Source: Alphaproteobacteria bacterium
GTDB taxonomy: Bacteria > Pseudomonadota > Alphaproteobacteria > UBA3830
Direction of reading: 5' to 3'
NCBI GenBank assembly: GCA_025998735.1
Contig: BNWJ01000019.1
Location: 1-17,797, forward strand
DNA length: 17,797 nt
Shown here piece by piece: positions 6,507 through 14,019 of the stretch. The notes beneath the pieces are model-generated. The model saw only the letters and a program-made list of their open reading frames with translations, was not told the DNA's origin and did not search any database. The translations under genes were made by a program, and so were the position numbers. Each line of letters opens with the position of its first letter. The stretch's first letter is position 1.

Positions 6507-8348
6507 CTATATATCCTCTGTCGCAGTACCAGCACTTGCCGAAGCACTTGTACCATCGCTAACGTTACCGTCCTTATCAAACTTTACTTCTTGAGGGGTT
6601 AATTTTTTATAAATCATGACTCTTTTCTCTTCTCCGTTTTTCGCTTCATCTCCAAGGACTTTCCCAGAAACTATCTCATAGTTTCCGTTCCCATTCTTGG
6701 TATTTGATGAAGATCTCTCCAAAGACTCCACGATTTTATTGCTTGGGAATCCAGCAACAGCATTCATATTATCAATCAATAATTCGGCATTGTTACTATC
6801 CGCTTCATGGCGTTCCCTGGTTTCTATAAGTTTTTCAGTTGAACTCTGACGATTTACGTCAAGTATATCGTTCATGAGCATTTCTGCATTCTGTGATTTA
6901 TCATCTTCCTGTGCTTTCTTCTCCAGCAGTTTTTCAGTTGAACTCTGGCGATTTACATCAAGTATGTCATTCATGAGCACTTCTGCATTCTGTGATTTAT
7001 CATCTTCCTGTGCTTTTTTCTCAAGTAGTTTTTCAGTAGAACTCTGACGATTTACATCAAGGATATCGTTCATGAGCACTTCTGCATTTTGTGATTTATC
7101 ATCTTCCTGTGCTTTCTTCTCCAGCAGTTTTTCAGTAGAACTCTGGCGATTTACATCAAGAATATCGTTCATGAGCACTTCTGCATTCTGGGATTTATCA
7201 TCTTCCTGCGCTTTCTTTTCCAGCAGTTTTTCAGTTGAACTCTGGCGAGTTACATCAAGTATGTCGTTCATGAGCATTTCTGCATTCTGCGATTTATCAT
7301 CTTCCTGCGCTTTTTTCTCCAGCAGTTTTTCCGTGGAACTCCGACGAGTTACATCGAGTATGTCATTTATAATTGAGCTATCTCCGTCATTGGATTCTTC
7401 AAGAATATCCTTGTTCAATTCACTTTTATCAACTTCTTCATCCTGACTGCGAACAGAAATTATTATTCCCGATGAACTTGCTTGATTTATCATTGTTTCA
7501 ACCATATTTTCTTTAATCTCAAGAGTAACGTTTTTGATTGTCTGGCCAATTGTATGCTGAACTGTTTGAGTAATGTTATCTAGGAATCCATCGTTCCTCT
7601 TTTCTCCGTTTTTTTGTCTGCTACCCGCAATAGAACCGTCAATTGCAAATACTTTCAAAGCTTTATACTTGTGAGTTTTTACTCGATCTCCTTTACGTTC
7701 CATAATTAGCACGTCAATCAAATCACCGGGCACTAACATAACGGTGGACACACTTGATTTTTGATCAACTACAAACGTAACAGCTCTCATCCCTTTTTCT
7801 ATGATAGTTTTCTTAATTGCTTTCGCTCTTTCTTCCTCTTCTCTTTTTTTCTTTTCTTCCTCCTCTCTTCTCTTTTTTTCTTTCTCTTCCTGTTCCTTTC
7901 TTTTCCTTTCGGCTTCTGCTTTCTTAACAGGATCCTCAGCATCCAGCATTCGGATCAAAAGAGGAATACCACTGGGAATATCAGTCTTCGCCCACATTCT
8001 CATGGCATTGCTGTAATCGGCTCCGTTATTCAGGGGGACATTATCTTTATTTTTAGCGATAAAATAAGGTTGCATATCATCTCCCGGCCATTTTTTCCAA
8101 TCGCAATTGTTGGTAGATATCTTTTCATCTTTTTTGATATCCTTGGACACGACAAGCACAAATACCTCAATGGATTTCTTCTTTGTTTTATCCTTAGCCA
8201 TGAGTGGAATATCCGGCATGGGGACTTCTTCTTTTACCTCCTTAACAGGTGCTGAATTGACTGGTATCAGGAACCTAACGAGACATGTAATTACTAGTGC
8301 GATAATAGATGCTAAAGCTATTGGAATTAGATCTTTCTTACTTTTCAT
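6507..8348 (-). CDS. cpaB: CpaB/RcpC Tad pilus assembly protein with C-terminal 33-residue repeats
   Basis: CpaB is an inner-membrane-anchored periplasmic protein of the Tad machine with SAF-type domains, thought to link platform and secretin. This copy has 613 residues, roughly twice the usual length. A membrane anchor is at about 7-29 and a SAF domain at about 60-135. A Lys/Glu/Arg-rich probable coiled coil (138-180) interrupts the conserved region, which resumes with GMRAVTFVVDQ and VPGDLIDVLI (186-215). Conserved sequence ends near residue 300. Residues 328-525 are six tandem 33-residue repeats, and the tail is Ser/Gly/Ala-rich. AGGTG lies eight bases before the ATG; the gene follows cpaA by four bases. 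The N-terminal half and position make the family call safe. The role of the repeats is unknown. Confidence 0.93.
   Translation of the reverse strand: MKSKKDLIPIALASIIALVITCLVRFLIPVNSAPVKEVKEEVPMPDIPLMAKDKTKKKSIEVFVLVVSKDIKKDEKISTNNCDWKKWPGDDMQPYFIAKNKDNVPLNNGADYSNAMRMWAKTDIPSGIPLLIRMLDAEDPVKKAEAERKRKEQEEKEKKRREEEEKKKREEEERAKAIKKTIIEKGMRAVTFVVDQKSSVSTVMLVPGDLIDVLIMERKGDRVKTHKYKALKVFAIDGSIAGSRQKNGEKRNDGFLDNITQTVQHTIGQTIKNVTLEIKENMVETMINQASSSGIIISVRSQDEEVDKSELNKDILEESNDGDSSIINDILDVTRRSSTEKLLEKKAQEDDKSQNAEMLMNDILDVTRQSSTEKLLEKKAQEDDKSQNAEVLMNDILDVNRQSSTEKLLEKKAQEDDKSQNAEVLMNDILDVNRQSSTEKLLEKKAQEDDKSQNAEVLMNDILDVNRQSSTEKLLEKKAQEDDKSQNAEMLMNDILDVNRQSSTEKLIETRERHEADSNNAELLIDNMNAVAGFPSNKIVESLERSSSNTKNGNGNYEIVSGKVLGDEAKNGEEKRVMIYKKLTPQEVKFDKDGNVSDGTSASASAGTATEDI
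6774..7367 (-). repeat. Tandem repeat array inside cpaB, 6 x 99 bases
   Basis: Six in-frame units of exactly 99 bases (33 codons) lie head to tail. Unit starts on the minus strand are 7367, 7268, 7169, 7070, 6971 and 6872. Each unit starts NDILDV, then T/N-R-Q/R-SSTEKL. The first five continue LEKKAQEDDKSQNAE and end M/V-L-M. The sixth diverges in its second half (ETRERHEADSNNAELLI), and a further decayed unit may follow. Units differ mainly at silent positions, so the array has diverged under protein-level constraint or been homogenised recently. Reading frame is kept throughout. Confidence 0.97.
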
Positions 8349-8352
8349 ATCA

Positions 8353-8940
8353 TCAACACCTAGATAACAAAACCTCAGTTATCACGCATAATCCACCGCA
8401 AGATAACGCTATTCCGTATGGTATTTCTTGTTTCAGTGCGCTTTTGGGATATTTGCTGATGGAAACACTTTTCCTGTTGACCTTGCTTAACGATGGCAGA
8501 ACAATTTTTAAAAACCGAAACTCTTTTTTTTCTTTATAAAAAATACATAGCCAGCTTATCATTCTTTTCCTAAAAAAGAGTATTTTGGAGGCAAATAGTG
8601 CATAGATGACGGATAACAATACTCCGGACACGGAAACGCCAATAATAAATTGATATATGTTGCTTTCCGAAAATAATAGCAACGGAAACAAGAGCTTTAC
8701 GTCTCCTCCACCGATCATATTTAGCCTATTTAGAACGCAGGTAACTATGAGCATTCCAATTGCTAATGAAATTCCCTGCGTAAAATTGCCTCCTGAAACA
8801 CCAAAAACACAAGAAACAGCGTACAGGCTCAGCAGAAATACCACGATCCCGTTTTCTATCCTAAAAAACAAAAAATCGTTGATACTTACTATAAGAAGCG
8901 TTATTCCAAACAAAAACCATATAAGCAATTGAAGCACCAT
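8353..8940 (-). CDS. cpaA: CpaA/TadV prepilin peptidase (A24 family)
   Basis: CpaA is the inner-membrane aspartic peptidase that cleaves the leader of Flp prepilin and pseudopilins. About 195 residues are encoded. Membrane helices fill most of the protein. The two catalytic aspartates of A24 peptidases are visible: one in SINDFLFFRIENG near residue 20 and one in the GxGD motif MIGGGDVKLLFPLLLF near residue 82. The C-terminal end has PYGIALSCGG, also usual in the family, after a basic loop longer than typical. ATG 8940 is chosen; an in-frame TTG at 8946 is possible. No strong ribosome site is visible. As the first gene of the pilus locus it faces the regulator gene at 9270. Confidence 0.95.
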   Translation of the reverse strand: MVLQLLIWFLFGITLLIVSINDFLFFRIENGIVVFLLSLYAVSCVFGVSGGNFTQGISLAIGMLIVTCVLNRLNMIGGGDVKLLFPLLLFSESNIYQFIIGVSVSGVLLSVIYALFASKILFFRKRMISWLCIFYKEKKEFRFLKIVLPSLSKVNRKSVSISKYPKSALKQEIPYGIALSCGGLCVITEVLLSRC

Positions 8941-9269
8941 AATCAAACAAACATCTAATATTTGATGATAATCTTAGAATTATGAAGAATGTGTTAATTT
9001 ACAGGAAGAGCGGCGAACTATTCGATTACACATTAAGGATGAGAGGTGGTTGCACCACAGGCATTCCTTGCAAGACAGGCATTAATAGCCTTGGTGATAC
9101 CAGAATCGATACATATTCTCTACTGCACAGATTATTCTGGGACATCTCTGATTTCCTTCCGGTTGTTTTCGTTATTTAATTCCGTTAAGCTATTACGCGA
9201 TTCTTGTCTAAAATAAACAAGGTTGAGTTTTTTTTCAAGATGCTTTATAAGATTCATAGAGGTATTGTC
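8941..9269. other. Divergent intergenic region between the pilus locus and the XRE-type regulator
   Basis: This 329-base gap must hold the start signals for cpaA (leftward) and for the regulator (rightward). I see short inverted repeats, for example CATC-N8-GATG at 8952 and GGTG-GTTG-CACC at 9045, and the candidate site at 9203-9221. A 65-codon frame (8982-9179, plus strand) has no ribosome site and no recognisable features and is not called. No Flp pilin gene, often found here, is present. Confidence 0.6.
9203..9251 (+). promoter_or_regulatory. Candidate promoter and operator for the XRE-type regulator
   Basis: A -35-like TTGAGT (9223-9228) and a -10-like TATAAG (9246-9251) are separated by 17 bases. 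Just upstream is an inverted repeat, CTTGT-N9-ACAAG (9203-9221), of the size used by XRE-type repressors. A start point from this promoter would fall close to the ribosome site at about 9258, leaving a very short leader, which weakens the call. It is a sequence resemblance only. Confidence 0.3.
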
Positions 9270-9983
9270 ATGAAATACGAAAAAAATAGCTCATTGTTAG
9301 GGGAAAACTACTTAACATATAGTGTTGCGCAACTAAAAGGACGACGCTTGCGTATGGCAAGAGCTCTCACTGGGTTTTCTCGTCAGGAATTCTACGAGAA
9401 GATAGGTATTGCAACATCAACGATAGATACGTGGGAAAGCGGAAGAGTTGAGCTTACCGAAAAAAGCGCAGATAGAGTCTGTGGTGCCCTAAGAAAGGTA
9501 GGTATACATTGCGCCAGCGAGTGGCTATTAACCGGCAATGGAGCTCCCCCAAGGCTCATGGGCAATCTTGAAAAATCAGTGTTTCTTCATGATAGCTCTC
9601 TTGCCCTAGAAAAAAATAAAAATACAATTGAAGATATAAAAAATGAAAAATCATTCCAATTTATAGATAAAAACATAAAACGCGAGTTAAGCTTCTTCAC
9701 AAGCCTACATAAAAACGCAATTTTTTATATTGTGGATAATGATTTTCTGAATTCTAGGTTTAAAGTTGGCGATTGCGTGGCTGGCATAAAAGAAGATGTT
9801 AGTCATTTAATAAATAAAATAATTATAGGTGTAGAGCCCAATGGGAATACGTTGCTCTGCAAACTAACGGATATAATTGGCACAGAATGCGAGATATTTT
9901 TAAATTCCAGCAAAGAAAGATGGCGATGTTGCCTGGTAAAAGCAGCCGAAGTTATTTGGCATAGAATGTCTCATCGAAGGTAG
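9270..9983 (+). CDS. XRE-family transcriptional regulator with S24/LexA-like C-terminal domain
   Basis: The 237-residue protein has an N-terminal helix-turn-helix of the Cro/CI type (about 26-62: LRMARALTGFSRQEFYEKIG then TIDTWESGRV). The segment after it, HCASEWLLTGNGAPP, is typical of phage-type repressors. The C-terminal region (about 150-237) resembles the LexA/S24 fold: DNDFLNSRFKVGDCVAG lines up with the usual DxSMxPxxxxGDxV motif, but the catalytic Ser position is Phe or Leu. Self-cleavage is therefore unlikely. The ATG at 9270 has AGAGG seven bases upstream; the frame is open from 9204. It is divergent from the pilus locus, which makes that locus a plausible target, though this is inference. 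It could be a domesticated prophage repressor. Confidence 0.85.
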   Translation: MKYEKNSSLLGENYLTYSVAQLKGRRLRMARALTGFSRQEFYEKIGIATSTIDTWESGRVELTEKSADRVCGALRKVGIHCASEWLLTGNGAPPRLMGNLEKSVFLHDSSLALEKNKNTIEDIKNEKSFQFIDKNIKRELSFFTSLHKNAIFYIVDNDFLNSRFKVGDCVAGIKEDVSHLINKIIIGVEPNGNTLLCKLTDIIGTECEIFLNSSKERWRCCLVKAAEVIWHRMSHRR

Positions 9984-10075
9984 TGCATACTCTCCTGCAC
10001 AAGTCAACTGTGTTTATAGAAAAAAATCTTTGCGAATTAAAACGTTGGAAGATGCCGTTATGGACGCAGTAAATG

Positions 10076-11189
10076 CTAAGTGAAGGTGGTATAGTCGTTT
10101 ATGACTCTTGCGCTGATGGATGTTTGGAGGAACTCGTCGATTTCTCCGTCTAGTATTGCAGACACATTGCCTTTTTCGAATCCGGTTCGCAGGTCTTTTA
10201 CCATTTGATACGGCTGCATGACGTAGGAGCGAATTTGGTGTCCCCATCCGATGTCGTTTTTATCAATAGCATTTAGTTTTTCTTCCTTTTTTCTCAATTC
10301 CAGTTCGTACAATCGAGATCTCAGCATATCGAAGGCCATGGCGCGATTTCGATGCTGGGAACGATCGATCTGACACTGAACGACTATTCCAGTCGGAATA
10401 TGCGTAATGCGAATGGCGCTATCGGTTTTATTGACATGCTGTCCGCCGGCTCCGGACGCGCGATAGGTATCGATGCGCAGATCGCTGTCGATTATTTCTA
10501 TATTTATCGAATCATCAATTACCGGATACACACCAATGGACGCAAAGCTCGTATGTCTGCGGGCGTTGGAATCAAACGGCGATATTCTAACCAAGCGATG
10601 AACTCCGGATTCGCTTTTCAGCCATCCGTACGCCTTTTTCCCTTCGATTTTCATGGTGGTAGATTTTATGCCGGCTTCTTCTCCTGGACTTTCTTCGATT
10701 ATTTCGACGGAGTACTTGTGATCTTCTGCCCATCTGTAGTACATGCGCAGCAGCATTTGAGCCCAGTCTTGCGCTTCGGTCCCCCCTGCTCCAGCGTGTA
10801 CTTCCAGATAGCAGCTATTTTGATCTGCATCACCGGAGAAAAAGCATTCAAGCTGATAAATCCTCATGAATTCGTGAAGCTTGCGAATATCGGTTTCCAC
10901 TTCTTCGATGGTGGACTCGTCATTCTCATCTTCTGCCATTTGCAGCATGATTTTCAAGTCGGAAATATCTGTTGCTGCTTTCTTGAATTTATTTAGCTCG
11001 CTCTCTACACTGGATTTCTGCTGCATTACAGACTTAGCCACCTCTGGATCCAGCCACAGATCCTCGGATTCACTAAGTTTAGACAGCTCGTTTAGTTTAT
11101 TTTCCAGCGAATCCGGGTCAAAGAAACCTCCGGAGCAAATCAAGCGTATTACCCATTGATTCGAATACTTTTCTTATTTCTTCTTTCAT
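10076..11189 (-). CDS. prfB: Peptide chain release factor 2, with programmed +1 frameshift
   Basis: RF2 recognises UGA and UAA stop codons and triggers peptide release on the ribosome. Translation starts at the ATG at 11189, reads 23 codons (MKEEIRKVFESMGNTLDLLR, then RFL), meets an in-frame TGA at 11120-11118, and must shift +1 to continue as DPDSLENKL. The full product is about 370 residues, close to the family norm. The stop-recognition tripeptide SPF falls at 203-205 and the catalytic GGQ at 248-250, as in other RF2 proteins. The ATG overlaps the TGA of the upstream transporter gene by four bases. An automatic caller would start at the TTG at 11143 and miss the true N-terminus. Confidence 0.96.
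11117..11134 (-). promoter_or_regulatory. RF2 autoregulatory +1 frameshift site
   Basis: On the minus strand the sequence reads CGG AGG TTT CTT TGA C. It matches the known RF2 recoding signal: a Shine-Dalgarno-like GGAGG (11131-11127), a slippery CTT (11123-11121), TGA (11120-11118), then C. When RF2 is scarce the ribosome pauses at UGA and slips forward by one base, so RF2 controls its own level. Confidence 0.95.
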
Positions 11190-12430
11190 TTTACCTCGAC
11201 TTTATCTTTCGGATTTTGCTTCACAAACATTATACCAACTGCCGCCACAAACGTAATAGCGCCATTGACAGTGAGAGCCACATCTGCGCCGTGTCTGGTC
11301 CACAATTCCCCCATAAGTACGTTTGAAACGCATATTCCAGCGCTGTAGACGAGATTGAAGATCCCAATGGAAGTGCCCTTTATTTGAGGAGGAGAGTAAT
11401 CCGTCACCATGGCATAGAAAGTCCCCTGAGTTGCCCCCCAGTGAATTCCGTAGATGGCCGCTCCAACGAATACATGCCATATTTCAGTTGCAAGAGCCAT
11501 AATCATGCAAGACGCCATCATCATGCAGAAACCAAATGCCAAAAATATTTTTCTCTCGTGCCTATCCGACCACGATCCGACGATTTTCGACGTGGGAGCA
11601 TTGAACAGATACATAACGGCCAATATAAGAGGTACATACTTGAGGGATAGCCCAATTTCCTTTGCCCGAAGAGCCAGAAATGCTTCACTATACCTGGAGC
11701 ACATGAAAATAAAACATATGAGCATGTAATACCAGAATTTTGAGCCCAACTGTTTGACATCGGACATCTTTATGGGAAAGCCTTTCCGATCTTTCAGACG
11801 TGCTATGCCTGTCGGCTCTTTGATGCAAAAATATATTAGGAGAACTGAAAGAAAAATTGGAATAGATGCTATCCAATAGACGAGTCTTATGCTTTCAGAC
11901 GAGTCTCCAGTGCAACTGGCCAATATAAAAACGCAAGCTACGGAACCAACTAGAGATCCAACGTAGGCGAAACTATTGCGTATACCGTAGCTATCGCCTT
12001 TTACTTCCCTAGGAGCACAATCTGCAATGAGCGCATCCCGGGGAGTATCCCTCAGACCATTGGTTATTCGTTCCAGAAATTGAGCGGTCACATAAAGTCC
12101 GAGCCCCTTTGATATGGCAAACATTGGCTTTGTGAATGCGGCACACAGATATCCTATCAAAATGAGAACCTTGCGTTTTCCAAGCCAATCACTGAAGACT
12201 CCTGAGAACAATTTTACCAGGTATGATATAGACTCTGATAGTCCTCTAATGTATCCCACAGCAGCCGGAGTAGATCCCAAAACATTTATGACGAATTCCG
12301 GAGTCAGAGCCGTTATAACGACCGCCGCTGAATTGGAAAAGAAACTGACCAATCCCAATATCCATATGGTTTGGGGGATTGAAACTTTTCTATTATCAGG
12401 GTTATCATCTAATGACATTGATGGTTCCAC
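11186..12430 (-). CDS. Major facilitator superfamily transporter, substrate unknown
   Basis: A 414-residue polytopic membrane protein with about 12 hydrophobic segments. The loop between helices 2 and 3 has a motif A-like GVFSDWLGKRKVLI (about 77-90), with a related GSWSDRHERKIFL in the second half. A conserved block GLRDTPRDALIADCAPREVK (about residues 146-165) is typical of one large group of uncharacterised MFS proteins. No substrate can be read from the sequence. The frame opens with GTG at 12430; an ATG at 12418 is four codons in, and neither has a clear ribosome site. Its TGA overlaps the prfB ATG, so the two are probably co-transcribed and translationally coupled, although their functions are not obviously linked. 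Confidence 0.9.
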   Translation of the reverse strand: MEPSMSLDDNPDNRKVSIPQTIWILGLVSFFSNSAAVVITALTPEFVINVLGSTPAAVGYIRGLSESISYLVKLFSGVFSDWLGKRKVLILIGYLCAAFTKPMFAISKGLGLYVTAQFLERITNGLRDTPRDALIADCAPREVKGDSYGIRNSFAYVGSLVGSVACVFILASCTGDSSESIRLVYWIASIPIFLSVLLIYFCIKEPTGIARLKDRKGFPIKMSDVKQLGSKFWYYMLICFIFMCSRYSEAFLALRAKEIGLSLKYVPLILAVMYLFNAPTSKIVGSWSDRHERKIFLAFGFCMMMASCMIMALATEIWHVFVGAAIYGIHWGATQGTFYAMVTDYSPPQIKGTSIGIFNLVYSAGICVSNVLMGELWTRHGADVALTVNGAITFVAAVGIMFVKQNPKDKVEVK

Positions 12431-12575
12431 AGTTAAAGCTGCTGGCTATCTTCTAGCATACAATTGGATATTTTGGTAGCTAGAATCAAAATATTTTTTA
12501 CAATAAGATCGGCATGTTTACTTTTTCTTAACTTGCGAATGATACCCTATTATGCGACAATGACGTGCGAAAAAT

Positions 12576-12652
12576 CGGAGTATAGCTCAGTCTGGTAGAG
12601 CACAGCCTTCGGGAGGCTGGGGTCGGAGGTTCGAATCCTCTTGCTCCGACCA
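12576..12652 (+). tRNA. tRNA-Pro (anticodon CGG)
   Basis: The 77-base gene folds as a full cloverleaf. The acceptor stem CGGAGTA pairs with TGCTCCG and starts with the C1-G72 pair typical of bacterial tRNA-Pro. The anticodon stem CAGCC/GGCTG encloses the loop TTCGGGA, giving anticodon CGG, which reads CCG. The T arm contains GGTTCGAATC. The CCA end is encoded. It begins 48 bases before the start of the adaptor gene downstream. Confidence 0.98.
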
Positions 12653-12700
12653 TTGTTTATAATGGTCGTTGGTCGCTTTTGTAATTGGAGGATTAGGATC

Positions 12701-13972
12701 GTGTTGAAGAAAAAGGGATTACTGTGTGCGATTAGCTTGGGGATAGTGACTATATTTGCGCTATCTTATAAGTTTTATCACAAAAAGGCCACCATAGATG
12801 TGGAGCAAGCTCCTCCGGTTACTGTGACAAAAGCTATTATGGGCCCTGTTACACGGTATATAAATGCTCTTGGGACCCTGCGTCCATATGATTTCGTGCA
12901 AATTAAGTCTGAAGTTACTGCAGTTATTTCCAAGATTCATTTTTACGAAGGAAGTTATGTGCAAAAAGGGGATATCCTGGTAGAAATGGATGATTCTACG
13001 GCCCGAGCAGAATTGCTGGAAGCGGAAGCACTGTATCGTAAGGCCAAAAGTGAGTTTGATCCCATAGAAAAGCTTGCCGATAAAGGTGTGGCTGCCATAC
13101 AAAAGAGAAATACCTTAAAAGCCGAAGTTGATAACGCTGAAGCGCGAGTCATGTTATGCAAAAGCAAGCTAAGCAAACATAAAATATATTCTCCATTTGG
13201 TGGCATTGTCGGACTGCGGGAAATAAGTGAGGGGCAGTACGTGACCAACAACGGCAGCGATAATCTCGTAAAAGTGGTTGATTGTCATCCGATGAAAGTT
13301 GATTTCAAAGTATCTGAAGTGGATATAGGAAACGTATACGTCGATCAGGAAGCGAAAATTCTCGTTGGAGGAGATAAAACCCAAGAGTATTCGGCAAAAA
13401 TAATTGCCATTGATCCGGAATGCGACAAAGCTTCCCATACATTCGATGTTAGAGCTCTGCTAGATATTCCAGAAGATGTTGCTCTGGACTCTCCGGTGCT
13501 AAAACCTGGACGTTTCGTGAGTGTAAAAGTAGCTCCGGACGGAAATTCAATGGGAATTGTTATTCCGGAAGGTGCAATTGAAAGGGTCGGAGATGACGAT
13601 TATGTCTATAGGGTTGTGGAAGGTATGGCCGTTAGAACTCCAGTTACTGTTGGAATGAGAAAAGATGGCGTGGTGGAAATTATCACCGGCATAAATGTTG
13701 ATGATGATGTGGTAACAAGTGGGCAGGCCGTCCTTGTTGAGGGAAAGCCTGTGTCTGTGCAGGATGGAGCAACGGATACAATAGCCGATGAACTAAGACA
13801 GCATAAAGAGCTGGAGGATAGCAGGAATAAGGAGCTTGAGAAAGCGACTGCTGAGAATACAGAAAGCGCCAAAGCGCCTGAGCAAACCGAAGACAAAGTG
13901 CCAGAAGTCGCAAAAGCATCGGAACCAGTTGAAATTAATACGCCTCCAGAGCCCGTTGAGGTCAAAAATTAA
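12701..13972 (+). CDS. RND efflux periplasmic adaptor (membrane fusion protein)
   Basis: This protein would link the inner-membrane RND pump encoded next to an outer-membrane channel. With a GTG start at 12701 it has 423 residues; GGAGG lies nine bases upstream. The frame is open back to 12641, but that would run into the tRNA. A membrane anchor is near residues 6-23. The first lipoyl half has KSEVTAVISKIHFYEGSYVQ and GDILVEMD, followed by a short helical hairpin. The second lipoyl half is YSPFGGIVGLREISEGQYV, and beta-barrel and membrane-proximal domains follow. The last 60 or so residues are a Glu/Pro/Lys-rich tail not usual in the family. It is 47 bases from the pump gene. Confidence 0.94.
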   Translation: MLKKKGLLCAISLGIVTIFALSYKFYHKKATIDVEQAPPVTVTKAIMGPVTRYINALGTLRPYDFVQIKSEVTAVISKIHFYEGSYVQKGDILVEMDDSTARAELLEAEALYRKAKSEFDPIEKLADKGVAAIQKRNTLKAEVDNAEARVMLCKSKLSKHKIYSPFGGIVGLREISEGQYVTNNGSDNLVKVVDCHPMKVDFKVSEVDIGNVYVDQEAKILVGGDKTQEYSAKIIAIDPECDKASHTFDVRALLDIPEDVALDSPVLKPGRFVSVKVAPDGNSMGIVIPEGAIERVGDDDYVYRVVEGMAVRTPVTVGMRKDGVVEIITGINVDDDVVTSGQAVLVEGKPVSVQDGATDTIADELRQHKELEDSRNKELEKATAENTESAKAPEQTEDKVPEVAKASEPVEINTPPEPVEVKN

Positions 13973-14019
13973 GCGTTATGATATGAGTAAGTAACTTTTG
14001 TGTAAGCGAGTAAGATAAT

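Noticed and set aside
6774..7367. Regular 99-base units considered as a CRISPR or other non-coding array
   Set aside because: The units are contiguous, without spacers, in frame within cpaB, and vary mainly at silent positions.
8982..9179. A 65-codon plus-strand frame in the gap upstream of cpaA, where a Flp pilin could be expected
   Set aside because: It has no ribosome site, no hydrophobic pilin-like helix and no prepilin cleavage motif, so it does not look like a gene.
9983..10000. Hairpin GTGCA/TGCAC at the end of the regulator gene as a terminator
   Set aside because: The stem has only five pairs and no T-run follows it.
10352..10996. Long open frame of 214 codons antisense to prfB
   Set aside because: It opposes a well-supported gene, has no recognisable domain, and such frames are common opposite conserved coding sequence.
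12525..12553. Possible promoter for tRNA-Pro with TATTAT at 12548
   Set aside because: The -10 match is good, but the region 17 bases upstream (TTCTTA) is a poor -35 match, so I did not list it as a feature.
12641..12700. In-frame extension of the efflux adaptor to a TTG at 12641
   Set aside because: That start lies inside the tRNA gene; the GTG at 12701 has GGAGG at good spacing.
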